Part shown: positions 1 to 7,242 of the stretch, piece by piece
Numbering within the stretch: position 1 is the stretch's first letter
Layout: each line of letters opens with the position of its first letter
Notes under the pieces: model-generated
The model's database searches: none
What the model saw: the letters and a program-made list of their open reading frames with translations, nothing else
What the model was told of the DNA's origin: nothing
NCBI GenBank assembly: GCA_018260315.1
Contig: JAGLBJ010000008.1
Location: 1-39,631, forward strand
DNA: 39,631 bases
Direction: 5' to 3'
Origin: Moraxellaceae bacterium
Lineage (GTDB): Bacteria; Pseudomonadota; Gammaproteobacteria; Pseudomonadales; Moraxellaceae
Made by a program: the position numbers and the translations under genes

Positions 1-1067
1 CCAGCTATGAACCTTGGATGCAAGCCCACGATTTAGAAGGGGGTATTTATTCGCAAATTAGCGGCATTGACGTAGTGCGCGACGCCGACGGCACCTATTT
101 TGTGCTGGAAGATAACCTACGCACGCCTTCCGGTGTCTCTTACATGCTTGAAGGGCGGCATATTAGCGAAAAATTAATGCCTGAATTGTTTAAGCAACAA
201 TCGATTGTGCCCGTAGCCAGCTATCCTGAACAGTTACGTCAAACGCTGGTTGAATGCTCTAAGGTGTCTGACCCGCAAATCGTGGTTTTAACGCCGGGCC
301 GCTTTAACAGTGCCTATTACGAGCATGCTTTTTTAGCACGGGAAATGGGGGTGCCACTGGTTAATGGCTTTGATTTGTTTGTTCAGGGTCAACATGTTTA
401 TTTGCGTTCTATAGCGGGTTCGGTACGGGTTGATATTATTTATCGCCGGTTAGATGATCAGTTTTTAGACCCGCTTGCGTTTAATCCCGACTCTCAACTA
501 GGCGTGCCAGGCCTCATGTCGGTTTATCGGGCGGGCAATGTCGTTATCACCAATGCGCCGGGCACCGGCGTGGCCGATGACAAATCAATTTATCCGTATG
601 TTGATGATATGGTGAAATTTTATTTAGATGAAACGGCTATCTTGCCCAGTGTAAAAACATTGCAATGCAGTCGCCCCGATGACTTGGCCTATGTGCTAGA
701 GCATTTAGAAGAACTGGTGGTTAAAGAGGCTCAAGGGTCAGGCGGCTATGGCATGTTGGTCGGTCCAAAATCAACTCAAGCCGAAATTGCAGCCTTCAGG
801 AAAAACCTGGAACGCGAACCGCAAGCCTACATTGCGCAGCCGACCCTGGCGCTTTCAGTGTGTCCGACGATTATTGATGATCGAGTTGAACCCCGACATA
901 TCGACTTGCGCCCCTTTGTATTGTCAAGCCCAAAACAGGTGCGTATAGTGGCCGGGGGCTTAACGCGGGTTGCATTAACGGCAGGTTCGTTGGTGGTGAA
1001 TTCGTCACAAGGCGGAGGTATTAAGGATACCTGGGTAGTGGACTTGAACACTTCACCAAGCCTGTAA
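1..1067 (+). CDS. Circularly permuted ATP-grasp protein (DUF404/DUF407 type), 5'-truncated by window edge
   Basis: The reading frame is open from the first bases of the window (S-Y-E-P-W precede the first Met at 18), so the true start lies upstream and this is a C-terminal part. The piece seen has the family's conserved sections: a YEPWM segment, a GGSGYGM-like glycine loop (read here as GSGGYGM) for nucleotide binding, a DLRPFVL segment, and a C-terminal SSQGGGIKDTWV block typical of circularly permuted ATP-grasp proteins. The family is predicted to form peptide or amide bonds using ATP, in the cytoplasm. The next gene, an alpha-E protein, starts 31 bases downstream, and a transglutaminase-like protein and Anbu follow, which is the recurrent neighbourhood of this family. 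The substrate is unknown. The family call is firm; the amidoligase role is inferred from the family. Confidence 0.9.
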   Translation, partial: SYEPWMQAHDLEGGIYSQISGIDVVRDADGTYFVLEDNLRTPSGVSYMLEGRHISEKLMPELFKQQSIVPVASYPEQLRQTLVECSKVSDPQIVVLTPGRFNSAYYEHAFLAREMGVPLVNGFDLFVQGQHVYLRSIAGSVRVDIIYRRLDDQFLDPLAFNPDSQLGVPGLMSVYRAGNVVITNAPGTGVADDKSIYPYVDDMVKFYLDETAILPSVKTLQCSRPDDLAYVLEHLEELVVKEAQGSGGYGMLVGPKSTQAEIAAFRKNLEREPQAYIAQPTLALSVCPTIIDDRVEPRHIDLRPFVLSSPKQVRIVAGGLTRVALTAGSLVVNSSQGGGIKDTWVVDLNTSPSL

Positions 1068-1098
1068 CGCTGCCTACCAATCAAGGAGTAATGTTTTT

Positions 1099-1752
1099 AT
1101 GTTATTAAGTTTATCGACCGCAGAGAATTTATTTTGGCTTGGGCGTTATATGGCTCGGGTTGAAAGCTTATGTCAAATTTTACCGTTTACCGATGATGGA
1201 AAAGCCTGTGCTTATGCCAATGCCTTTGGATTATCGGCGTGGAATGCACAAACACTGCAAGCGTTATTTGATGACCCCAACACAGAATTTTCGGTGCCCG
1301 GTACCTTGGCGCATATTCAGATCAATACCCAAAATGTACGCGGGGTGTTATCGCAATCGGCGTTTGAGTCACTGCACCGGTTAGCCGATATTAGCCATGA
1401 GTCATTTAAGAGCATCGCCGATTTGGTTGCTCAAAGTAGCAATGCCTTTGCCCATGAGCAAGCCAATGTTCGGGTATTTTGGCAACTTGGAGTGCGTATT
1501 GAAGCGTTAGACCGTGCATTAAGGTTGCAAGAACCCTTAGAGCTACCTGTAGCGCGTTTGCAAGAGGTGACGACTCACTTACCGGCGGGCTGGCAAACTG
1601 TCCACCAGCATATGCAGCAGTTAGTGGAAGTACCCGATTTAAACACGTTCTATAATGTATTAGATATTTTAAACAGTTTATTTTTTGATGGTCCTGCTGA
1701 CCATTCCATGCAACCTATGCAATTTATTCAAGCCCAAAGCCACACTATTTAA
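1099..1752 (+). CDS. Alpha-E domain protein (DUF403), short form
   Basis: The 217-residue product begins with the family signature LLSLSTAENLFWLGRYMARVE, close to the usual SRTADNLYWMGRYxERAE pattern. The rest is predicted to be mostly helical. Alpha-E proteins are almost always encoded next to circularly permuted ATP-grasp and transglutaminase-like genes, as here, and are thought to act in the same peptide-modification pathway; no enzymatic activity is established to my knowledge. Family members are usually about 300 residues, so this copy is roughly a third shorter. I saw no continuation in another frame past the stop codon, so it looks like a natural short form rather than a recent frameshift. 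An AAGGAG ribosome-binding site sits at 1082-1087, slightly far from the ATG. Confidence 0.85.
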   Translation: MLLSLSTAENLFWLGRYMARVESLCQILPFTDDGKACAYANAFGLSAWNAQTLQALFDDPNTEFSVPGTLAHIQINTQNVRGVLSQSAFESLHRLADISHESFKSIADLVAQSSNAFAHEQANVRVFWQLGVRIEALDRALRLQEPLELPVARLQEVTTHLPAGWQTVHQHMQQLVEVPDLNTFYNVLDILNSLFFDGPADHSMQPMQFIQAQSHTI

Positions 1753-2007
1753 TAGCATTCTGTTTAATCCAAGAGCTTCTGTAATGCTTGAGCGGCAATG
1801 TGTTGAGCATGTGGATAGGTATCAAAAAAGTTTTATTTTGGTGCACGGCATAAAAGATTTTAAGGTAAAATAGGTACTCGATAGCCTAAAGATTAAACCT
1901 TTTTTAAGCTAAAACTCATCTGGTGAAGATGGAATAATGAGCTAGGCGCAAAGCTGCGTACGATTGCAAGTATAGATTTTTTTTAAATTGTCATCTGGAC
2001 GCATTCA

Positions 2008-2787
2008 ATGAAGCTGCTAATCAATCATCAAACCATGTACCATTATGAGGCATGGGCTTATCATGGCGTGCAATATTTGCGCATGACGCCCAAAACGACG
2101 CCGGTTCAGCAGGTGGTCAATTGGAACCTTGCGGCAGTCGGTGAATTTCATCATCAAGCCGATGGTTTTGATAATATATGGTCGACATTAACCATCAACG
2201 AACCCCATCACCATATGATGATTATGGCGCAAGGCCAGGTTGATATTGATGATAAAGCTGCCTATTTAATCGACCCACAACAACCCAACGCTTTATTTTT
2301 GACGCCGACACCTTTAACCACGGTTGATGAGGCCTTAATCGATTTTACTAAAACTTACTTAACCGATTTAACCCAGGCGGGCTTGATACGTTTGGCTGAA
2401 GCGATTTTGGAAAAAATTCCGTATACACCGGGCAGTACAGACGTGATGACCACGGCGGCGCATGCCTTTGCGCAAGGGCAGGGCGTGTGCCAGGACCATA
2501 CGAATGTGATGCTGGCGTGCGCGCGTCATAGTGGACTGCCAGCGCGCTATGTAGGCGGTTATTTATATACCAACAGTGATACGCATTTGGCCAGTCATGC
2601 ATGGGCTGAAGTATGGCTGAATGGGGCATGGTATAGTTTTGATATCAGTAATCAGTTGTTTAGCCCGAGTCATCATGTACAAGTGGCCGTCGGGCGCGAC
2701 TATCTGGACACGGCACCCATACGGGGCGTTCGTAGCGGAGGCGGTGAAGAACGTATGCAGGCGTTGGTTCAAGTGTTGCCGCTTTAG
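2008..2787 (+). CDS. Transglutaminase-like cysteine protease
   Basis: The 259-residue protein has the N-terminal beta region common in bacterial transglutaminase-like proteins (it starts with an H-x-T-x-Y-like pattern, NHQTMYHY) and then the catalytic core. The likely triad is Cys161 (GVCQDH), His197 (ASHAWAEV) and Asp212 (SFDISN). There is no signal peptide, so it is probably cytoplasmic. In this gene neighbourhood such proteins are proposed to cleave or transfer amide bonds made by the ATP-grasp enzyme. It lies 255 bases after the alpha-E gene and 205 bases before anbu, looser than a tight operon, so separate promoters are possible. The ribosome-binding site is weak (TGGA about 10 bases upstream of the ATG). 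The family is certain; the substrate is unknown. Confidence 0.92.
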   Translation: MKLLINHQTMYHYEAWAYHGVQYLRMTPKTTPVQQVVNWNLAAVGEFHHQADGFDNIWSTLTINEPHHHMMIMAQGQVDIDDKAAYLIDPQQPNALFLTPTPLTTVDEALIDFTKTYLTDLTQAGLIRLAEAILEKIPYTPGSTDVMTTAAHAFAQGQGVCQDHTNVMLACARHSGLPARYVGGYLYTNSDTHLASHAWAEVWLNGAWYSFDISNQLFSPSHHVQVAVGRDYLDTAPIRGVRSGGGEERMQALVQVLPL

Positions 2788-2992
2788 CCGGTTAATCTGA
2801 TACAATGGCACTATAACAGGGCGATGCTATGTAAATCCAGGACTATGTCATCTTGGTTAATCTTAAAAAATTGTATTGCTCCATTACCCTATAGGCTGCT
2901 AAATTAACGCTCTTACCTAAAGCGACAGGTCGTCAATAGACGTTTTTTGTGAAATCGGTTAATTTTTTTTTGGGTTAAAATAGGATAAACTG

Positions 2993-3730
2993 ATGACCTA
3001 TTGTGTTGCAATGCGACTGGAAGAAGGCTTAATTTTTGTCAGTGATTCCCGCACCAATGCCGGTATAGACCATATTGCGACGTTTCGAAAATTGCATCGT
3101 TTTGGCATTCCGGGTGAGCGGCTTATTGTGTTACAAACGGCAGGCAATTTGGCCACGTCGCAAGCGGTTATTACCCGGTTATTTCATCGTATTCAAGCCG
3201 ATCAAGATGTTCATTTAAATAACGTGCCGACTTTATTTGAAGCAGCCATGTTGGTAGGCGAAACCATGCTTGAAGTGATGAATAAAACTGCCGTTTTGTC
3301 TAAAAGTGATGAATATGATTTTTCAAGTTCGATTTTATTAGGTGGGCAAATCAAAGGCCAGCCCTGTGAATTGTATAATATTTATCCGCAAGGCAATTTT
3401 ATTTCTGCAACCCAGGATACTCCTTATTTTCAAATTGGTGAAAGTAAGTACGGTAAACCGATTATAGATAGGGCACTTAATTATAATAGTTCGTTAGATA
3501 AATCATTGCGCTGTACGTTGATTTCGTTTGATTCGACTATTCGCTCTAATTTATCGGTCGGTACGCCGCTTGATGTGCTGGTCTATCGCGCCGATAGTTT
3601 TGATTTTCCGGAAGGTCGCCGCGTTTACGATAATGACCCGTATTTTGCGATGATTCGGCAACAATGGTCCGATGGTTTGCGCAGTGTATTATCGGCTTTG
3701 CCCCCACCACCCGATGATTATTGGCGTTAA
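2993..3730 (+). CDS. anbu: Anbu, proteasome-like peptidase (ancestral beta subunit)
   Basis: The 245-residue protein starts MTYCVAM; removal of Met would expose Thr1 as the nucleophile of an N-terminal-nucleophile hydrolase. Counting from that Thr, Asp17 (FVSDSR) and Lys32 (FRKLHR) fall where proteasome beta subunits and HslV have their catalytic Asp17 and Lys33. The segments GIDHIATFRKLH and LQTAGNLATSQ are typical of the Anbu family (COG3484). Anbu forms ring-like or open-helix assemblies in the cytoplasm, and its natural substrates are unclear. The gene follows ATP-grasp, alpha-E and transglutaminase-like genes, the association repeatedly noted for Anbu. An AGGA ribosome-binding site at 2982-2985 supports the ATG. 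Transcription probably ends at the hairpin at 3751-3785. Confidence 0.95.
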   Translation: MTYCVAMRLEEGLIFVSDSRTNAGIDHIATFRKLHRFGIPGERLIVLQTAGNLATSQAVITRLFHRIQADQDVHLNNVPTLFEAAMLVGETMLEVMNKTAVLSKSDEYDFSSSILLGGQIKGQPCELYNIYPQGNFISATQDTPYFQIGESKYGKPIIDRALNYNSSLDKSLRCTLISFDSTIRSNLSVGTPLDVLVYRADSFDFPEGRRVYDNDPYFAMIRQQWSDGLRSVLSALPPPPDDYWR

Positions 3731-3750
3731 TTCGCTTAGACGTTAAACCC

Positions 3751-3785
3751 AAAAGCCGGTCATTATTGAAAGAACCGGCTTTTTT
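3751..3785. terminator. Bidirectional rho-independent terminator between anbu and the monooxygenase gene
   Basis: The stem AGCCGGT/ACCGGCT encloses a 13-base loop, with A-rich sequence before and a T run after, so it can terminate transcripts from either side. It lies between two convergent genes. Confidence 0.85.
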
Positions 3786-3848
3786 ATGTGGCGCCTATTA
3801 AACGCTGTCGGACTTTATACCGCCATAAATCTCAACAGTCATCAAAGA

Positions 3849-5369
3849 CTACAGCACTTTAACAAACGCCTTAGCCTTACTAAATTCAAAGTTGTCAGGA
3901 TTGACAGTACGTAATTTTAGCCAATACTGCCAGGTATAGCCCGGCCATAGGGTAAAGTTTTTGCCATTTTCCTGTTGATACCAACTGACACAACCGCTTT
4001 GCCATACGGTATTTTTCAGTTCAGCCTGTAGCCACTGGTTATACTTCGTCTGAACTTCAGCCTTCACGTTAATATAGTCGGTCTTATGTTTTTCGTTGGC
4101 TTGAATCAGCTTAATAATGTAATCGGCTTGCGTTTCGATCATAAAAATCATTGAGTTGTGCCCCAAGCCGGAATTGGGTCCAATCAATTGAAACAGGTTA
4201 GGAAAGCCTGTAGTCATCACGCCCAAATAAGCCTCTGCACCGTCTTTCCAGTCATGCATCAGGTCATGGCCCGGCAATCCGGTCAGGGGAAAATCCTTTA
4301 AATAAATACGAGGGTCAGTAATAAAGCCGGTACCATAAATAATGCAATCGACAGGGCGCTCAACGCCGTCCTTAGTCACAATACTGTATTCGCGTACTTC
4401 CTGAATGGCATCGGTGACCAATTCCACATTTTTACGGTTAAACGTAGGATAGTATTTATTGGATACTAAAATGCGTTTGCAGCCAAAAGTGTAATCGGGG
4501 GTTAGTTTTTCAACCAGCTTGGCGTCTTTAACCTGAAATTTAATCCATAATTTGGCTAGTTTTTGCACTTGTTCAGCAATTGCCGGCTTAATAACCGGTA
4601 ATAAGCGCGATTCGTTAGACCAATAAATACGCATACGGTGCAATTGGCGAACCACAGGGAATTTTTCAAACAAGGTTTTTTCAATCGACAAATAACGACG
4701 GTCATCGCGCGGAATAACCCAAGCCGGAGTACGCTGAAACACGTAAAGTTGCTTGACAAGCGGCGCAATCTCAGGAATATATTGAATCGCGCTGGCACCG
4801 GTACCGATTGAGGCGACTTGCTTATCCTTTAAATCATAATCATGGTTCCATTGCGCCGAGTGAAAAGTTTCACCCTTAAAGTTTTCAATACCGTTAATGT
4901 GTGGAATTTGCGGTATATGCAAGGGACCGGCAGCCATCACAAAATATTGACAATCGATTGTGTCACCATCTTTTAATAAAACAGTCCAACGACCTGTTTG
5001 TTCGTCAAAATGTGCGCCCGTGACTTCACTATTGAACCGGGTATAATCGGAAACATGATGCTTTTGTGCGGTATCTTGAATATAGTTATAAATTTCACGC
5101 CAATTGGCATAACGTTTAGACCAGTCCGATTTTCCCTCAAACGAATATGAATACATATGCGATTGAATGTCACAGCCCGCGCCGGGATAAGTGTTTTCAC
5201 GCCATGTACCGCCGGCACTGGCTGCTTTTTCAAGCAATACGATATCCGTATAACCTGATTGTAATAAGCGAATAGTCATGGCTAAACCGCCAAAACCGGC
5301 ACCCATAACAGCAACCGTTACGCGGCGATGCAGAGGTGCGGACGCTGGGGTTGGCGTGATAGCGTTCAT
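3849..5369 (-). CDS. FAD-dependent Baeyer-Villiger-type monooxygenase
   Basis: The 506-residue protein has an N-terminal FAD-binding Rossmann motif G-A-G-F-G-G at residues 23-28, a GGTWRENTYPGAGCD segment typical of class B flavoprotein monooxygenases, a Baeyer-Villiger fingerprint at about 164-175 (F164, G166, H170, W174) and a second Rossmann motif (GTGASA) near 189-194 for NADPH. The last fingerprint position is Asn where Pro or Asp is usual. Such enzymes insert oxygen next to a ketone or oxidise hetero-atoms in the cytoplasm; the substrate cannot be read from sequence. A good promoter lies just upstream (5421-5449), so it can be transcribed alone although a Rieske ferredoxin gene lies upstream in the same direction. 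It shares a terminator with anbu. Confidence 0.9.
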   Translation of the reverse strand: MNAITPTPASAPLHRRVTVAVMGAGFGGLAMTIRLLQSGYTDIVLLEKAASAGGTWRENTYPGAGCDIQSHMYSYSFEGKSDWSKRYANWREIYNYIQDTAQKHHVSDYTRFNSEVTGAHFDEQTGRWTVLLKDGDTIDCQYFVMAAGPLHIPQIPHINGIENFKGETFHSAQWNHDYDLKDKQVASIGTGASAIQYIPEIAPLVKQLYVFQRTPAWVIPRDDRRYLSIEKTLFEKFPVVRQLHRMRIYWSNESRLLPVIKPAIAEQVQKLAKLWIKFQVKDAKLVEKLTPDYTFGCKRILVSNKYYPTFNRKNVELVTDAIQEVREYSIVTKDGVERPVDCIIYGTGFITDPRIYLKDFPLTGLPGHDLMHDWKDGAEAYLGVMTTGFPNLFQLIGPNSGLGHNSMIFMIETQADYIIKLIQANEKHKTDYINVKAEVQTKYNQWLQAELKNTVWQSGCVSWYQQENGKNFTLWPGYTWQYWLKLRTVNPDNFEFSKAKAFVKVL

Positions 5370-5420
5370 AGAAGCTCCAAAACATGAAGAGAGATAAAAA
5401 CATAGATAAATCGTATAAAA

Positions 5421-5449
5421 ATCATACCAGCATTATCCCAATTTGGCAA
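5421..5449 (-). promoter_or_regulatory. Sigma-70-type promoter for the monooxygenase gene
   Basis: On the minus strand, a -35 TTGCCA (complement of 5444-5449) and a -10 TATGAT (complement of 5421-5426) are separated by 17 bases, and both match consensus well. The start codon lies about 50 bases further on. This suggests the monooxygenase gene has its own transcript, separate from the Rieske gene. Confidence 0.6.
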
Positions 5450-5510
5450 TGCTCATTGTCAGTATAGTGATTGGCTGTTTTTACAAAGCGTTTCCAGAGC
5501 AGCTGTAAGC

Positions 5511-5843
5511 CTACGCCACCAAATAAATACCACCATCAGAGTGGACTTGAATGGGTACATGAACTAAAGATTTTCCAAGACAAGGACCCGCTACACAACG
5601 TCCAGTTTCAGTTTCAAACAGGGCGCCATGATTGGCACAGATTAAATACTCATGGTCTAAATCCATAAACTGCTGCTCTTGAAATTCAAGCGAGATATTT
5701 AAATGCGGACAGCTATTTTTATAGGCATAAAATAAGCCATCACGCTGGGTGATAATCACCTCACCGATTGAGGTATCAAAGCTGCGTGCATCACGTTCTT
5801 CAATTTGTTCAGTTTTGGCAATGCATTCGGTCATAGTCGTCAT
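5511..5843 (-). CDS. Small Rieske [2Fe-2S] ferredoxin-like protein
   Basis: The 110-residue protein is a single Rieske domain. The cluster ligands are visible as Cys45-Pro-His47 and Cys69-Ala-Asn-His72, i.e. two Cys and two His. The spacing between the two ligand boxes (21 residues) is somewhat longer than the common 15-17. There is no signal peptide or membrane segment, so it is a soluble electron carrier or a regulatory ferredoxin of the type found with oxygenases and nitrite reductase small subunits. An AGAGGG ribosome-binding site stands just before the ATG. It lies 76 bases downstream of the adenosine kinase gene and upstream of the monooxygenase gene. A Baeyer-Villiger enzyme takes electrons directly from NADPH, so a redox partnership with it is not required and is only a guess. 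Confidence 0.9.
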   Translation of the reverse strand: MTTMTECIAKTEQIEERDARSFDTSIGEVIITQRDGLFYAYKNSCPHLNISLEFQEQQFMDLDHEYLICANHGALFETETGRCVAGPCLGKSLVHVPIQVHSDGGIYLVA

Positions 5844-5919
5844 GGTATCCCTCTGTTGAGTTAGGCACTAAACTTTGTTAAAAACATACAGCTCAAAAAT
5901 CAACTTTTAAACCTACATT

Positions 5920-6927
5920 TTAAGTGGTTTGTAAGACCGTGGCTAAAATGTGCTTATATTGAACAGGATTTAACCGTGGACCAAATTGCGCGACAATAGC
6001 TGTGGCAACGCTAACGGCTAAAAATCCGCATTGTGTAAGCGGCATTTTTTGGGTCAGGCCGTATAAAAAGGCGCCCGCAAACGCATCACCCGCTCCATTG
6101 GTATCGAGTACTTGCGTCGCCACTTGCGGTGGCAGGGGCTGCACTAAACCAGTGGCATGTGAAATGACGGCGCCATGTTCGCCACGAGTCACTACCACAA
6201 GCGGAGCATACTGTTTTAAGGCGATCAGAGCTGCATCTAACGTGTCGGCGTTGGTAAATAAACGTGCTTCCATTTCATTGCAAAATAACAGGTCAACGCC
6301 GTCATCAATCATTTCTAACAGACCGGTTTGGGCATATTGCACCATGGCCGGGTCGGATAAACTGAGCGCAATTTTAATATTTTTTTTACGGGCCGCCTGC
6401 CGCAAGACTTTGACAGCGTGACGTGCACTGTCACTGGTCGCCAAATAGCCTTCAATATAAATATACTGGGTTTCGTCGGTGAGCGGCGTTAAATCCATAT
6501 GTTCTGTACTCAGTTCGCTGCTGACGCCTAAATGAGTTTGCATCGTGCGTTCACCTTCGGGAGTCACCAACACAAGGCAGGTGCCTGTTGTACCCAGCGA
6601 ACGCGCGCGCGGTGCCACTTGAACACCGGCTGCTTGTAAATCATTTAAATAAAAATCGCCTAAAGGGTCTTGACCAACGCTACAGGCATAAAATGCACTA
6701 GCTCCCAAAGCGGCTGCGGTATAGGCTGTATTGGCTGCTGAGCCGCCGCCCATTTGTCCGGTGGGTGTGGTATGTTTGCTTAATAATCCGATTAACTGTT
6801 GTTGGTCAACGGCATTGGCAAGCTGCATGGTGCCTTTGGTTAACTGGCAACGGTTTAATAATGCATCATCGACGGGAAATTCATGGTCAACAAGCGCATT
6901 ACCGATAGCGTAAATTTGTGCAGACAT
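5920..6927 (-). CDS. PfkB-family sugar kinase, adenosine kinase type
   Basis: The 335-residue protein is a ribokinase/PfkB-family kinase. The N-terminal part has the substrate-binding glycine motif (QMGGGSAANTAYTAAALG), and the C-terminal signature DTNGAGDAFAGAFLYG contains the catalytic Asp281 and the anion hole. The N-terminal GNALVDHEF is typical of the bacterial adenosine kinase-like branch. It would phosphorylate adenosine (or a related nucleoside or sugar) with ATP in the cytoplasm, salvaging nucleosides. An AAGGA ribosome-binding site stands 6-7 bases before the ATG. The Rieske ferredoxin gene follows 76 bases downstream in the same direction and may be cotranscribed. The kinase family is certain; adenosine as substrate is likely but not proven from sequence. 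Confidence 0.88.
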   Translation of the reverse strand: MSAQIYAIGNALVDHEFPVDDALLNRCQLTKGTMQLANAVDQQQLIGLLSKHTTPTGQMGGGSAANTAYTAAALGASAFYACSVGQDPLGDFYLNDLQAAGVQVAPRARSLGTTGTCLVLVTPEGERTMQTHLGVSSELSTEHMDLTPLTDETQYIYIEGYLATSDSARHAVKVLRQAARKKNIKIALSLSDPAMVQYAQTGLLEMIDDGVDLLFCNEMEARLFTNADTLDAALIALKQYAPLVVVTRGEHGAVISHATGLVQPLPPQVATQVLDTNGAGDAFAGAFLYGLTQKMPLTQCGFLAVSVATAIVAQFGPRLNPVQYKHILATVLQTT

Positions 6928-7242
6928 TATAGTTCCTTATGGTTATCAAGTTTAATAAGACGTGAAATGCAGATGTCCTGAATCATAACAGTTAATGGCG
7001 AAAAATTCATGGCGTTTTAGCCAAGCACCTCACATCAATCATCGTATCATTGAGCTATCCCATAAGCTTATAGTTTTTGCAAAAAATCCCTGATAACGTA
7101 CTCTAACGTCTTCAGTAAAAACAGGAAACAAGCGGGCTATTTTGCTAAAGTCGACTTGCAAATGAATCCTTTGAGCGCCATAGTAAGTAAAGCCACAAGG
7201 TTCATACCACTTAAGTTTAGTTAAGCATTTTTTGGAGTTTAT
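6928..7242. other. 315-base divergent intergenic region with a candidate promoter
   Basis: This region separates the divergent kinase gene (minus) from the M16C peptidase gene (plus). A possible plus-strand promoter is TTGCAA at 7156-7161 and CATAGT at 7179-7184 with a 17-base spacer, which would drive the peptidase gene. A minus-strand reading frame with protein-like composition covers 7039 to about 7215; it is treated separately as a finding because nothing else supports it. Confidence 0.4.
7156..7184 (+). promoter_or_regulatory. Candidate promoter for the M16C peptidase gene
   Basis: TTGCAA and CATAGT are 17 bases apart, 58 bases upstream of the ATG at 7243. The -10 box is only a fair match, so the call is tentative. 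Confidence 0.35.

Noticed and set aside
827..1084. Minus-strand open frame of 85 residues inside the ATP-grasp gene
   Set aside because: It lies wholly within a well-supported gene on the other strand, has no family resemblance and no ribosome-binding site.
1685..1873. Open frame running from the end of the alpha-E gene into the intergenic region, possible frameshifted continuation
   Set aside because: Its translation does not resemble the rest of alpha-E proteins and there is no sign of a slippery site at the junction.
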